64,000 bases of DNA, from assembly GCA_002189035.1 (NCBI GenBank), contig NEEC01000011.1, positions 1,736,001 to 1,800,000 of the forward strand, written 5' to 3'. The DNA comes from Utricularia gibba (taxonomy: Eukaryota > Streptophyta > Magnoliopsida > Lamiales > Lentibulariaceae). This document shows positions 1-11,974 of the stretch, one piece after another (position 1 is the stretch's first letter; each line of letters starts with the position of its first letter). The translations under genes and the position numbers were made by a program. The notes beneath the pieces are model-generated. The model was not told the origin of the DNA. It saw nothing but the letters and a program-made list of their open reading frames with translations, and did not search any database.

Positions 1-1044
1 ACGGCCTCAGGCTGCGAACCAGCAAGAGAGAAACCATGAAGAGGGACAGCAGGTGGGTGCTCAGGCAATGCCGTGTAAAGACAAGAAGCCTCTCTAAGGC
101 AAACTAGTGAAATTCTTGTCTGTGGATTAGGTTCCCCATAAAAACAAGTATTAGTTTGCACAAAGCCACCAGCCGAAAGCAAGGATTCGAACCATGAAAA
201 CTGACGCACCGGAGGGGATCATTTCAAAGTTCTGAACTGCAAAATGGACCCGGGCCGGGCTTAGAATCGAAACCCATACCCGACCCGTCCGTCTCTGAAT
301 TAACCCGTTAGGCAATGTTTGTTGTGGCGCCCAGCCCTAGCCGTCTCTCCCGTTTGATCTGGATGCTGCTGCTTCTTGTTACTGTGTCCACTATGTGAAA
401 TCGTGAATCAACTCGGCCATGGATGATTGCCCGTTTGAATGTGTGCTTTTCTTGAAGAAATAAGTAGATTCTTTTGAAGTTTGTCGGAGCAAAGTGTCAA
501 TCTGTGGTGGTAAATATTAAGCTTTTTTTCGTCTACACTTTCATCCTTTAAGCCCTTGGACCTAAGCCGCGACGCTTCAGTTGATGGTTTAGTGCAAGTT
601 TTCAATTTCGGTTTCGATTCATGGGCTTTTTTTTAATTCAATGAATATTGAATGCTAATCCATCTCCTGTTTTCTTTCTCATTTATGTGATTCATTGCAA
701 TGAGAAGACCTGGAAAAGAGATTCATTTATGGGATTTATAACTTTTAATATGATGCATGTAAGGCTGGGTGTTTTTGTTGTATTTCTTGTGGCATGGAGA
801 AAAAATTCAAGGCAACTCACTCTAAACTTTTCGTGTCATATTTTCAGTTTTGGTTTTCATATTGAAACAAAAATTTATTAGTTTGGCATATACTGTATCT
901 ATGGTTACTAGTTTCTATGCTTGTCTTTATAGGGGGTTTATTTTTCCTGGGTGGTGTTAAGATTTGTGTGGACAATCTGAGGATTTAACTGAGATAGTTT
1001 ACTTCTTGTGGCTTTGTTTTTGGAAAAACTCTCTTACAGCATCT
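1..1044. other. upstream region of HGPT, no coding gene assigned
   Basis: No convincing coding exon was found. The short open frames here (minus strand 408-605, plus strand 648-881) have no recognisable protein character. The last part is probably 5' UTR of the HGPT gene: a TTACAG acceptor-like site at 1035-1040 lies just before the chosen ATG, which suggests a leader intron. Confidence 0.5.
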
Positions 1045-1774
1045 ATGGGTTTGGACAATCACATTGAGAGCATCTTATGGACAGAGCAGCAAATTTCAGA
1101 TAAAATCTCAGAGTTAGCATCTCAGATCACCCAAGACTTCGAATCCCACACCATTGCTCCTGTCGTTGTGGGAGTCGCCACAGGCGCATTCTTGTTTCTA
1201 GCTGATCTTGTCCGGAAGATCCATCTTCCCATCACTGTGGACCTTATCAGGGCTGAATCATATGGATCAGGCACCGTTTCATCTGGTCACCCTACAATCC
1301 CTTTCGACATAAAACTTGATGTTCGAGGCAAGCATGTCCTTCTGGTACCAAAAGTTTAAATTTTTCCATTTTGACTTTTTGAATAGTTCATGCAAAATGT
1401 TTACTGATTACTTCACTTGCAGGTGGAAGATATTGTGGATACTGGGAGAACCATAAGCTGCCTAATTGACCATATGAAATCTAAAGGTGCATCCTCCGTT
1501 TCGATTTGCACTCTTCTGGATAAACAAGCACGAAGAAAAGTTCATTTTGAGCTCGTTGGTGAAGGGAAGTTCTACAAAGGCTTTGAGGTGATTAATTACT
1601 TCTTTACCTTGAATTGAAGCTCAAGTCTTTTCCTTATCCTACATGATTGGGAATTTTGTATCATGAGTGCAGTGTCCTGATGAATTTGTTGTCGGCTATG
1701 GCTTTGACTTCGCTGAGGTTTACAGAAACTTGCCTTATATTGGTGTCTTGAAGCCTGAATTCTACATGAAATGA
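1045..1774 (+). CDS. HGPT: hypoxanthine-guanine phosphoribosyltransferase
   Basis: Purine salvage enzyme that converts hypoxanthine or guanine plus PRPP to IMP or GMP. Three exons fit without a phase conflict: 1045-1344, 1423-1587 and 1673-1774, giving 188 aa. The PRPP-binding signature [12 protein letters not shown] is created by joining exons 1 and 2. The RAESYGSGT loop and the C-terminal [20 protein letters not shown] block are typical of the family. The start [10 protein letters not shown] is preferred over the upstream in-frame extension because a splice acceptor-like site sits just before it and the extension has no family character. The length matches small cytosolic HPRTs. No transit peptide is seen. 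Confidence 0.93.
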
Positions 1775-2860
1775 TCAGACAGATAACACTTATTGCAATG
1801 GATGTATCCATTCTTTGCTACAGCACTGTACTAAACTTCTTCCTTCCTGAGAATCCCTTCTTTGGCCTGTATTCTACAAATAATGATCAGACAGGAAACT
1901 CTTGCTGCAATCATTGTTTATTGCCACAGGTACTGCATTAATCTTCTTTCCTGAGAATTGCTTTGAGGGCTCATGTTTCTTAGTATTCTATATTTGTCCC
2001 AACACATTGAAATTGATTTACTGTTGGTATTTTTTTTTTTTGTGTAGTTTTAGTTATTAAAAAAAAAACGAACTAAAATAAAATAAAATTAGATGATTTA
2101 ATCACGACCCAATTATGCAATTGAATCATTCTTTATTTTTTGGGTGGAGTTTGTGGAAGGTATTTTAATTTATAATCAATATAAAAAAATTAAATTTTAA
2201 GTTTGAAAATTGTATTATATATTTTTTAATTTATTTTTTTATAAAGAATTTGTCTTAGAATTTATAAAATTACATATTTAATTTTTATATTATTAAAATT
2301 AATTGATTTTGATTTTAATATCATTGTAACGATGTATCATTAAAAATAATATTTATAATTTCATTCTTACTTAAATAATGATATTATTTTTGATAAATTC
2401 CAAAAATCATGAAATGCAAAATCAATATACCTAATAAAGTATTTAGATTCATAAAATTTTATATGAATGCAAAAATGGCTATCATAAAATTTTATTATGT
2501 TTAAAAATAGTGTTGATTTATCTCATTATGAATTTCTTCATTTTTAAAAATTTCAAAAATCATTAGGATCTTTAATACAGGGTTTGATAACTTGATATAA
2601 TTTGAAATTTAAGCATTAAAATTTTTATATTTATTGAAATTTGAAGTTTTTTATTTCAAATTTTTATTTTTTTATATTTTAAAATAATTTAAATTTAATG
2701 AGAACAATTTGAAGCCGGTTAGTTGCTTTTCTGTATTTTGGAAAGGCGGCTGCTCGATTTGAGAGCCAACTGTTGCATCTCCAGCACGTTTTGAAGAAAA
2801 CCAAAAGCTTTCGGCAATAAAATTGCCCACAGCCTTCTGTTCCGCCGCTGGAGGAGAAAG
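1775..2860. other. HGPT 3' flank and AT-rich spacer
   Basis: The first ~250 bases are probably HGPT 3' UTR. From about 2020 to 2700 the sequence is strongly AT-rich with A and T runs and no coding signal. The last ~150 bases before 2861 are richer in GC and probably hold the promoter and leader of the next gene. Confidence 0.5.
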
Positions 2861-5460
2861 ATGGAAGTCTTGTTCAGGTCGCAAGGAACGGTTTCCTCAT
2901 CGCATGAGTTCAAGTTCAAGCCCCCATTTTGCTTTAGAAGAAACGACATCCATTTCCCGTTGAACAAACGCGCTCATTTGGTTAAGGCTGTTCTCAATTC
3001 ACCCATAACTACTGAGATATCGCCGCCGCTTTCGACTTCTTATCGGAATCCTGCGTTTTCGAAACCCAATAAGACGGTTTTGGAAGCGCAAGGTAAAGTT
3101 TGTACTGGCCCAACTCAAACCAGGCCTCTTAATGAGGAACAAGCGTTCAAGGTTCTCGAAACGATTTTGAAATCAGGTGATTGGATTATTTGCATTGTTG
3201 ACAGTGAATGGGATTGTTTGATTTGGATGTGGAATTTGATGAGTACCCTGTTTTGAAATGCAGTTAAGGGGGAGCTTACAGATGAAGAACAAGTGTCTAG
3301 TGCACAACTGGGGGCCTTCTTTACGGCGATGACAATTCGAGCAAATTCTTTTCCGGAGGAAACTCGATGGAGTGCGGGTGAAAAGAAGGCATTGTCTTAT
3401 TATTGGCCGCATCTTGTAAAAGTATTGCCTCCAGATATTATCTTCTTGGCTGATCCTGAAGGTTCAATTATGGAAATCAGTACCTCGATTGGCCCGCAGT
3501 TTACGGGTATTGGGGCGTCTGATATGAGACTGGTTGGTGCTCTTAGAGAAGTGTTGGCTGGGGCTCATTTGGGGTATGAAGAAGTTCAGGGTGTTCTTAG
3601 AGATGCTCTTCCAGGGAACTTAGAAAATAAGGAATCAGTTGCTGTGAGTGAGTCTCTGCTTGCTGCTTTTCTGATAGGACAGCGGATGAATAGGGAAACT
3701 GATCGTGAACTAAAAGCATATTGCCTTGCATTTGATGATGAAAATGGTAGATGTGTTCTTTGACTGATGCTATCTGGGGTTTGTGTGCATAAATCCATGT
3801 TACGTTATTGTTTTTTTTTTGTCTGATGAGGCAGCACCAGTTGCGGATGTTCGATCACTGACGCACTATGGAGAACCTTATGATGGTAACACCCGCTACT
3901 TCAGGAGCACACTCTTTGTTGCTGCTGTTAGATCCAGCTATAGTGAATCTTGCTTGCTTCATGGTGTAGATTGGATGCCCCCCAAGGTTAACCTGTTTTA
4001 ACATGATTTATATGGTGGAATTTTCATTTGGGTGCTGTAGAACTTATATCTAACCTGATTTTCCAGGGAGGCGTCACTGAAGAGCAGATGCTTATGTATT
4101 TGGGTGGAAACGCACGCTTAACACCTATGCAGGCCAAGAAACTTCTTGAGGTCTATGTCTTTCTCATCTTGTGAGTGTGGTGTGCCATTATTGCCTTTGT
4201 TCTGCTCACGTTTTACAACTTTGATCTTCTAGAAATTCATACAGCTTCTGTTATTTCAAAACTATTTTAACTAGGATTTCAGAATTATTCTCGCAAAACA
4301 TCCCAGCTTTGTTGATTGTTGCTCACCTTCATGTTCTGAATTCCATTTACCAGGATGAAGATGTTGGTTTTGCCTACGTGAGCCAAAGAGAAGCCCAACC
4401 ATCACTGTACGGCAATATATGTTACTCCCCATTCCGAAGGTCTCTTCTAACCCATGTTTTCATTAGGTACACATTGGTTAGCCTGAGAGAACATATAAAG
4501 AAACGGCCACCCTTGCTTCAACAGAAAAGGTTCAGCAGTTTGTCAGGGTAAACATTTTTAACCTTCAGTATGCTGACTTTCTTTCCCAGTGATGGCCTTA
4601 ATTTCTTGTTAGCTTGTTACTGGGATCAGGCTACAGGGAAGGAAGCATTCGTTACCGGATTTTACCATGAAGGTTACGAGGACTCGCTTCTGATGCTAAT
4701 GAGACGCAGAGGTGCCCATTCCGGCTTGGTTGTCAAGGTAATAAAACCACACGAACACCTTCAGCTTATTGTTATTGATCAAAAGAAAACACGAACAGCA
4801 TCAGTAGAGACAACCATTCTCGACCGGAATGAATGATCAAAGAGTTTTGTTTGTGATTTCAGGGTGAGGAAGGTGCGCTTTCCATGACCACAAGCTTAAG
4901 ATCCCCAAATGCATCAAAGGCGCAGCTGCCTGTAAACTTCTGTTCCGGCTTCCGCTCTCCTGATCTCACCCCAGCAAGTGCTTTGGATGGTCCGTCCTCA
5001 TTTCAAGTACTTCACTAGCTCTAAATTTCTTTCCTTACAGAATCATCCTTTCCCACAGGAGTATCACGCGAGACATTCAACATGGTTGTCAACGCTGCTG
5101 ATTATGGCTTTCAACCATCCGACACTCCAAGGACTGACCGATCCGTAAGCCGCCGAACTCTTCCCCTACCCCTTTCAGAGACCGTGCGCATCGTAAGCCG
5201 TCGGTTTTTCTCAGGTTAGAAGAAACGTGGAACTGGGGTTAGCAGCACTCCGCCGCGAAAGGGGTCCGGCGTACGATCGAATCGTGCTGAATGCTGCAAT
5301 CGTGGATCATCTTCTGGGGTGCGACGGCGCGGAGGACGTGAGCGCAGCTATGGAGAGAGCCAGAGAGGCCATCGACAGCGGCAGAGCTCTTCAGAGGCTC
5401 TTAAACTACTTGAAGATCTCCAACTCCATAGCATCTAAAAGCTTAGGCACTTGTAGATAG
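2861..5460 (+). CDS. anthranilate phosphoribosyltransferase-like protein (TrpD2/YbiB type, glycosyltransferase family 3)
   Basis: Ten exons: 2861-3176, 3264-3746, 3835-3986, 4067-4150, 4354-4406, 4467-4547, 4630-4737, 4863-4989, 5059-5144 and 5215-5460. The product is about 578 aa if the frame break in exon 6 is ignored. The N-terminus is Ser-rich and lacks family similarity, consistent with a plastid targeting peptide. The TrpD-like fold begins near LNEEQAFKVLETIL (helical domain). Later blocks are FTGIGASDMRLVGALREVLAG, LLHGVDWMPPKGGVTEEQ and MLMYLGGNARLTPMQAKKL. It resembles the plant protein annotated as putative anthranilate phosphoribosyltransferase (At1g70570 type), which is a different group from the tryptophan-pathway enzyme PAT1. 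Its substrate is not established, so a tryptophan role should not be assumed. Exon 6 carries a one-base frame disruption (separate entry). Intron 5 is only 60 nt. Confidence 0.85.
4510..4512 (+). other. one-base frame break in TrpD2-like exon 6
   Basis: Upstream of this CCC run the conserved text reads VSLREHIKKRPP. Downstream, STEKVQQFVR is only readable one base out of phase, with no room for an intron between the two. One extra C in the run would join the frames. Exon 6 as written is also one base short of phase consistency with exon 7. See the finding on C/G runs. Confidence 0.85.
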
Positions 5461-7134
5461 AGCTTCTGTTATAATTTTATTTTCAGAATCGAGAAAGTTT
5501 TACTATAACATAATAAATATTTTTAATTTTTTTAAGGTAAAAAGTATTAATATTTAATAATAAAATTATTCATAAAATGCTTTTATAAAAATATAAATTG
5601 TTCTAAATAAACCTAAAATGTCAATAATTTTTCGATCCTTAGCGTCATTAGTTCCTATTATTTGTGAAAATTACAAAAAAAAGATCTCTATCATCACTAT
5701 TTAAAATTTTGAAGTAATTAATTATCATTATTTAAAAATAATAGAAAAGTTGACTTCTAATAATTAAATATTCATTGTTTATATAAACAATTTGACATAA
5801 ATAATTTTAAAATGTTTCAAATAATTGGCATTAGTAGTTTTCAAAATTTGATAAAATTAATCTCCAACTAATCGTGCTTAATTTTTAAATACTACTAATT
5901 AATTATGCTCAATATTCAAGTAGGAGATTAAAAACACTTAAAATATAAAATTTTATAGACTAATTATATTCTGTATGTCAAATTTTGAAGACTAAAACAA
6001 TGAAGTATTGACAAAGAGTATGGATTTTTGGCTTGAATTTTTAGATTTGTTGGATTTAATCTTATGAATTTTATTTAATAATAAATTACATTATTTTTTG
6101 TAATTTTCAAGATTTTATTTTTTGAGTCCAATTTAAAATTTAAAATTACTTCTCTTTTTGAGTGTTGGTAAAATCTCCCCCAAATTATGAGGACTCATAA
6201 TATTGGTAATACGAAAAAGATAAAAGGAAAACAAAAAAAATGAAAGAATCAATATAAAAATCAATACTTTTTAAATGATATTGTTCGTTTTAGGTAATCA
6301 AAAATTACAATTTTATGTATTTCCATTCAGTAAAAGACTTCATGTAAAATTAAATAATATATCTTTATATAAGTTATCTTTCTATTTTATTTATAATCAA
6401 TATATAATACGTTTAAGATCTTTACATCTTTTCTTGACTTGGGCTTTGATAATCATAGAGTTAAATGATTATTTTAATATTTTAAATTGGTTGAAACCAT
6501 TATAAAATGAAAATAAATATATAAATTCAATAGTTTTGGATTTTTTAATTTTTTATAAAAATTATTAAATGGAACCAACATTGACTATTTCTTGGACTCC
6601 TAAAGAGCTTTTGGTGTGATAGCAAACGCGCTTTTGCGTGGAAGACTGATTATTAAAAAGACGGAAATACCTATGACTATTTCCTGGACGCGTATAATCT
6701 GTGGATACAATGGTCAATCCACGTCGTATCCAGCTCGTCGTTGAATTCTGGGTATTGAAGGAAGCCTGGGGCGGATGACTTTCATATATAAATTTTCTTC
6801 TGCGGTAATTTGAATGCTCGATTCCGAAAACTGGAACAAATTGTTCCTTTGGATTGTCATTGCTCTTTATCGTCGATCTATGTGCAACGGTTGATATTAC
6901 ATTACCCAGATCTTTCGGGTTTGGGGGGATCGTAGTTTCCAACGTCCACGGGACCACGAATCATCGTTGTCGTTGAGAGGGTTATTAGGGATTGGGAAAC
7001 GGTGTTTTCTTTCTGGCGGCCTTCTCTTCTCGCCTCTGGGTGTTGAAGATTCAGTTTTTATATCTGGGCTTTGGATTTTTTTTGTTTGTTTGTTTGGGGC
7101 TCCGGTTTTTGGGTGATATTTTGGGATTGAGGAT
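5461..7134. other. AT-rich intergenic region and GT17 leader
   Basis: From 5461 to about 6560 the DNA is very AT-rich and has no supported gene. From about 6600 to 7134 composition becomes normal, and this part probably contains the promoter and 5' UTR of the GT17 gene. The minus-strand open frame at 6565-6957 has no recognisable protein features. Confidence 0.5.
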
Positions 7135-9014
7135 ATGTCTAGTGTATCGAGATTGTACGATAAGGTTGCGGTAATGGCGGAAGGTGGATCTCGTTACTGC
7201 TCCAAAAAGACTGATGATGTATGCGCAATTGTTTTTTTTTTTTTTGGGGTTTAATCTTTCGTGCTCTCTTGTTGATCGTTTGAATTGAGTTACTGAAAGG
7301 TGAACAAAGTTTTTTATGGGTCAAAAACATGCTGTGTTGTGTTTTGGTCCCAGCCCGTGAGTGGGACTTGGTTGAATGGGTACTTTTGATTGCTGGTCTC
7401 TGGGACCTACTACAATGGCATGTGGGATCTTGATTTGTTCTTCAAATATCTTTGTTGTTTTCTATCGAGTTTTTAGATTTTGCATATAGTTTTCCTTTTT
7501 TTTTGTTTGTTTCGTTAAAGATCTGTTTTTCCCTTATGCTCAAAAAGATCTGCCTGTTCCTCTATCCATGATTGGAACTTCAATTTGGATATTGGTTTCT
7601 CTTCCAATGCTAAGGCATGTGGGACCTTGATTCGAAGTTTGGATACTTTTTTCTTTTGCACAGTGAGTTTAGATTTTGCATGAAATTCCATATTCCTTTG
7701 GTAAAACGGAGGGAATAGTGCAATTTGTAAGTGATCTATGTAAAGTCTAGTCAATGCAAACTAAAGAGTTTTCCCTTCACATGAGATCATTTTTTCTTAC
7801 CGTCTAGTTTTCTGCTTATAAAAATAGTAATCTGTGTGGAATAAATGTCTTTTGCTGTTGCTTCTGTTCTCTTATTCAACCGTAATGCAGTTCTTTCATG
7901 TTCTCAACATTCGCAGGGATCAGGGCGGTCTTCAAGCATGAGCAGGTTGAGGTGTATTTTGCGTGGACTTGACTTACGATCGTTCCTTTTACTCTTTCTC
8001 GTAATCCCAACATGTATATTCATTGTATACATGCATGGACAGAAGATCAGTTACTTCTTGAGGCCACTGTGGGAATCCCCACCCAAGCCATTCCATGAGT
8101 TGCCTCATTATTACCATGTGAATGTGTCTCAAGAGAAGTTGTGCAAACTTCATGGTTGGGGAATTCGAGAGTATCCCAGACGCGTTTATGATGCTGTGTT
8201 GTTCAGCAATGAAGTCGACATCCTGAAAATAAGATGGAAGGAGTTGTATCCTTATGTATCAGAGTTTGTTCTTCTTGAATCAAACTCAACCTTCACTGGC
8301 CTGCCAAAGCCCTTCATTTTCTCCAGTGTTAGGGAGGAGTTCAAATTTGTGGAGCCCCGATTGACATATGGACAAGTGCCGGGGAGATTCCGGCAAGGCG
8401 AGAATCCTTTTGTGGAAGAAGCATACCAGAGGCTTGCACTAGACTTCCTTCTCAAGCAGGCTGGAATACAAGATGATGACTTGCTGATAATGTCTGATGT
8501 TGATGAGATACCGAGTCGCCATACGATTGATCTTTTGAGGTGGTGCGATGGGATACCTCCAGTTCTGCATCTTCGTCTGAGAAACTACTTGTATTCATTT
8601 GAATTTCTTCTGGACAACAAGAGCTGGAGAGCTTCTGTCCACATTTATCAATCTGGGAAGACAAGATATGCTCATTACAGGCAGTCTGATACGATCCTGG
8701 CTGATTCAGGGTGGCATTGCAGCTTCTGCTTCAGAAGTATCAACGAGTTCATATTCAAGATGAAAGCTTACAGCCATGTCGACCGTGTGCGGTTTTCTCA
8801 TTTCCTCAGTCCTCAGAGGATTCAGAGAGTGATATGTGATGGTGCTGACTTGTTCGACATGCTTCCTGAGGAGTACACATTCAAGGAGATCATTGGAAAG
8901 CTAGGCCCCATACCGCATTCATACTCAGCTGTTCATCTTCCTGCTTATCTTCTGGAGGAGGCTGATCAGTACAAGTATCTTCTCCCTGGAAACTGCATGA
9001 GAAATAATGGGTGA
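7135..9014 (+). CDS. GT17-family glycosyltransferase (beta-1,4-mannosyl-glycoprotein GlcNAc-transferase-like)
   Basis: Two exons, 7135-7218 and 7917-9014, give 393 aa. Exon 1 encodes an N-terminal stretch containing RYCSKKTDD, a motif of plant members of this family. The start could instead be the in-frame ATG at 7174. A hydrophobic segment, [18 protein letters not shown], forms a signal anchor for a type II Golgi/ER membrane protein. The lumenal domain carries family blocks: [58 protein letters not shown] (DVD metal-binding type motif) and [13 protein letters not shown]. The animal relative MGAT3 adds bisecting GlcNAc to N-glycans. The plant substrate is not established. A microexon inside the intron cannot be excluded. 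Confidence 0.9.
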
Positions 9015-9736
9015 ATGGAGAAATGCAAGTAACCTCCTGTTTTTCCGGATGACGGCGAGCTCCGGCGGAGGGTAGTCACCCGGCAAATCGATAAACCTTT
9101 ACTGCTGTTCCCATGCCCGTGCAGCTGTTACGATCAGTGTGTGTTTAGGAGATGATATTGGGGCGTTTGGGATGCTTGGAGCATGTGTTGTATAGTGTTT
9201 TAGATTATGCCTTCTTGCAGTTTTGCGCCGCAGAAGGGAGAGAAGACCAGGGCATGCTTGACATGTCTATTACAACATTGACTTGATTCTAGACTTTTCT
9301 TCAGGACACTGCACTGCAGAAAACACAGGAAACAGAGACTCTGATACGGTGATGTAACAATTAGGGTGTTAATTAAAACACAGTCGATATTAATCTGTTG
9401 CTTTTAGGCTTAGAACCCAAAACAGAGTAATGGATTAGTTTTTGGGCACAGCAAACATGAAACAAAACGCAGCAAAACTCCAGATCATCTTTGCTCTTGC
9501 AAGCAAACTGCATATCAGAGGGCCAAAATGGAGTACCCTTGATGAACATAAAAACAGTGTCTAACCACTTGCACAAAACAATTTGCGGAAGAGTAGTTTT
9601 ACATTACTGCTAAATATCACTCCAGCAGCAAAAATGACAGCTAAAGGGCTCGAGGATATCATTCATCTTCTCTATTCTTCTGGCTGATTGGGTAAGAGAT
9701 CAAGCAAAATGGATCTCTAGAATCCTTTGTAGCCAT
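9015..9736. other. convergent 3' flanks of GT17 and eIF4B
   Basis: Two genes end toward each other here. The first few hundred bases are probably GT17 3' UTR, and the part next to 9737 is eIF4B 3' UTR. No coding signal was found. Confidence 0.55.
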
Positions 9737-11974
9737 TCACCACCTTGCCCCGGACCTGCGAAATAGCGTGAACAGTGATTCACATCTGTTACTCAGGCTG
9801 TCGTTTGAGTAGTTTTCTTCCCACAAATTAGAGTGACATGAAAGAAATAAATATAAGTTCGAAGTTTAGGTGATAAAGAAAGGATACCTGTTCACGTCTC
9901 TGCTACCTGACAAACCTGCTCTTCTGTCACCACCTTGAAAAGATCTGTTTCCATCATAGGGTCTTGTCCATGAACTTGAAGAGCCCTGGGAATGAGGTCT
10001 CCCGTTGTCTTCATGAGAGCCTGATCTCGAGGGGGTCTGTCACGAAAACTCGACTGGCGTTCACCATATGCTCCAGGTTGGGAAGGAGGTCTCTCAGGAT
10101 AGGCACGTCTAGGCCCTTCATGACGTCCTGGTGCAGAAGGTGGCCTTTCAGGAAAGCCAGTACTTCGACCGGATCCTGAACCTGGCCTGTCGATTGGTTT
10201 CTGTATGTAATGTGCTTTATCATCTAACAGACGAACTAGCTCTTCCAAATCCTGCACCTTCTGCGTCAATTGATCATCTAAATTTGCTTTCTCTTCGCCA
10301 GTTTTTTCAAGCAACTCCCTTCGTATGTTTGCAATGTCCTCCTTCAAAATCTTTTCTTCGTTTGTCTCAGTCCTGATTCATATAAATTCAACAAGAAAAA
10401 AAGGACCAATTAGAATAAGCACAGAGATTACATTTCCGAAAAGCGAATAGCCACCATTTACAAACCACAGAAATGATTATTTCGTGCTAGTGCTCACTGA
10501 GAATGAACAGAACTTGATTCAGCAGCATGAAAAGTGAACATAGAAGCCAAAACCAGAAAATAAAACACTAAATTCTTCTTCCAGAGCATAACTCTTGCTC
10601 TTTCAATGCTGCAACAGAGTCAAAGTAGATTTAACGGAAAATCAAAACATATATAATTCATGCTTCGTTCTTACTGATAATATGTACACCAACCAAATTA
10701 CACACCATTTTAAAAACTTCCATAAAGTAACAGAAAGGCATAAAACATGCTTATATTTCCATGGGTTGCTGAAGAAACATAAATGCTCATGATGATGTTC
10801 AGCAACCAAGGAAAAACAATCCAAAAGAACAACCTGTTTATTTGCCGACGCTCCATCTCAAGATCAATTTTCCTCCAATCTACACCCTTCTCCTCGAGTA
10901 AAACTTCCCTAGGCTTAGCATCTCCAAATGGATTAGTTTTTGGTTTCTGCCTCTCAGCTGGTTCGATCACGGCCGCAGGTGGAGGAGGCCCCTCATTTCT
11001 GCTCGAATGTGAACTCTCTGGTCTGCTTGACTGCGAACTCACCGGTCTACTACTGCCTAGCGCTCGTGGTTTCTTTTCGTCGATATCCAAATCCAATTTC
11101 TTCCAATCCAAACCTTTCTCTGCGAGCACATCCTCCCTCGGCCTAGCAGCGCCGAAAGGATTAGGCTTGACCACTTTCTCCACCACTTCAGACTTAATTT
11201 TTGTTGCGTCAGAAACCAAAGGTTGTTCATTTCTGCGCCAACTATCTGTTTCTGGTCTGGCGGACACTGAATCAATGCTCTGTGGATTACGAGCCCAGCG
11301 ATTCGGCTCAACCGATGAAGATCCTGACCAGAAGCTAGATGGCTTTTCTCGTTGATTTGTTTGGAATGGGGGGCCTTCAAGGACATCCAATTGTCCGCTT
11401 CATCAGCCCGTGATGGAATGCCCGCGCCGCCGCCTGAGCTGTGCATTCCGGCAGCTCGGATCTCTGGCCTACCCCGCTCAAACATGGCTGGCTTTTTCGT
11501 CGAAGCCCAATTATCAACCTCATCAGCACGCGAAGTTTGGCTGAATTCAGAAGCTCTAGAGAGCGACGACATCCCCTTCCGTTCATCTTCCTCATACCCA
11601 AACGATCTCCGAGGCTCAAACTCGCGCTGCCGACTCGAATTATAGTTCCCAGATCCGAATCGCGATCCGTAGTTCGAAAACCCTCCACCCAACCTCCCGG
11701 ACCGCATGTCCTCGGCGGAGCGCTGCTTAGGACCGGTGGGAAGGCTGAGCATTTCATCCTCGATGAGACGATTTCCCGCACTGGAGCCCTGATGTTGTAG
11801 CGTAAACTCCTGTAAAGTCATTTTTGTTTTCTTCTTCTGCTTCGCTGTCGTGACGGATTCCTTCAGGCTAGGGAATGAAGCGGAGGTCTTCGTCGCTGCT
11901 TCCCGCTCCTCCGCCTCCGCACGCTCTGCTTCCTCCGCCCATGCGCCGATATTCCCCCACGCAGATTTCGACAT
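9737..11974 (-). CDS. EIF4B: eukaryotic translation initiation factor 4B (plant eIF4B)
   Basis: Promotes eIF4A/4F helicase activity during cap-dependent translation initiation. Exons on the minus strand are 10834-11974, 9888-10372 and a 19-bp terminal exon at 9737-9755 (ending GARW-stop). The protein is about 548 aa once two single-base frame breaks are allowed for. The start MSKSAWGNIGAWAEEAERAE is the plant eIF4B N-terminus; an in-frame GTG upstream was ignored. Later come Arg/Gly/Ser-rich low complexity, two SRADE-DNW repeats, two copies of a NPFG-A-PRE-LEEKG-DW motif, and a coiled helix (ELLEKTGEEKANLDDQL). The frame is lost at the G run 11368-11373 and at the G run 10031-10035; restoring one base in each gives continuous plant eIF4B-like sequence. 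Confidence 0.9.
10031..10035 (-). other. one-base frame break near the eIF4B C-terminus
   Basis: On the coding strand the C run follows RDRPP. As written, the frame goes into unrelated sequence, whereas the neighbouring frame reads SGSHEDNGRPHSQG and then SFQGGDRRAGLSG, the Gly/Arg/Ser-rich tail expected for eIF4B, and splices in phase to the terminal exon. One more C restores it. Confidence 0.8.
11368..11373 (-). other. one-base frame break in eIF4B exon 1
   Basis: Six G on the plus strand (C run in the coding strand) separate two long open frames. The upstream frame ends after SRADEADNWMSLK and the downstream frame starts with PPFQTNQREKPSSFWSG. Both have eIF4B composition. One extra base makes exon 1 phase-consistent with exon 2. 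Confidence 0.85.

Noticed and set aside
180-200. B-box-like sequence (minus strand GGTTCGAATCC) suggesting a tRNA or SINE
   Set aside because: No A box at the right distance and no foldable acceptor or anticodon arm around it. Single B-box matches are common by chance.
10783-11355. 190-codon plus-strand open frame
   Set aside because: Antisense shadow of eIF4B exon 1. Its Ser-rich composition comes from the complementary Arg/Gly/Ser codons.
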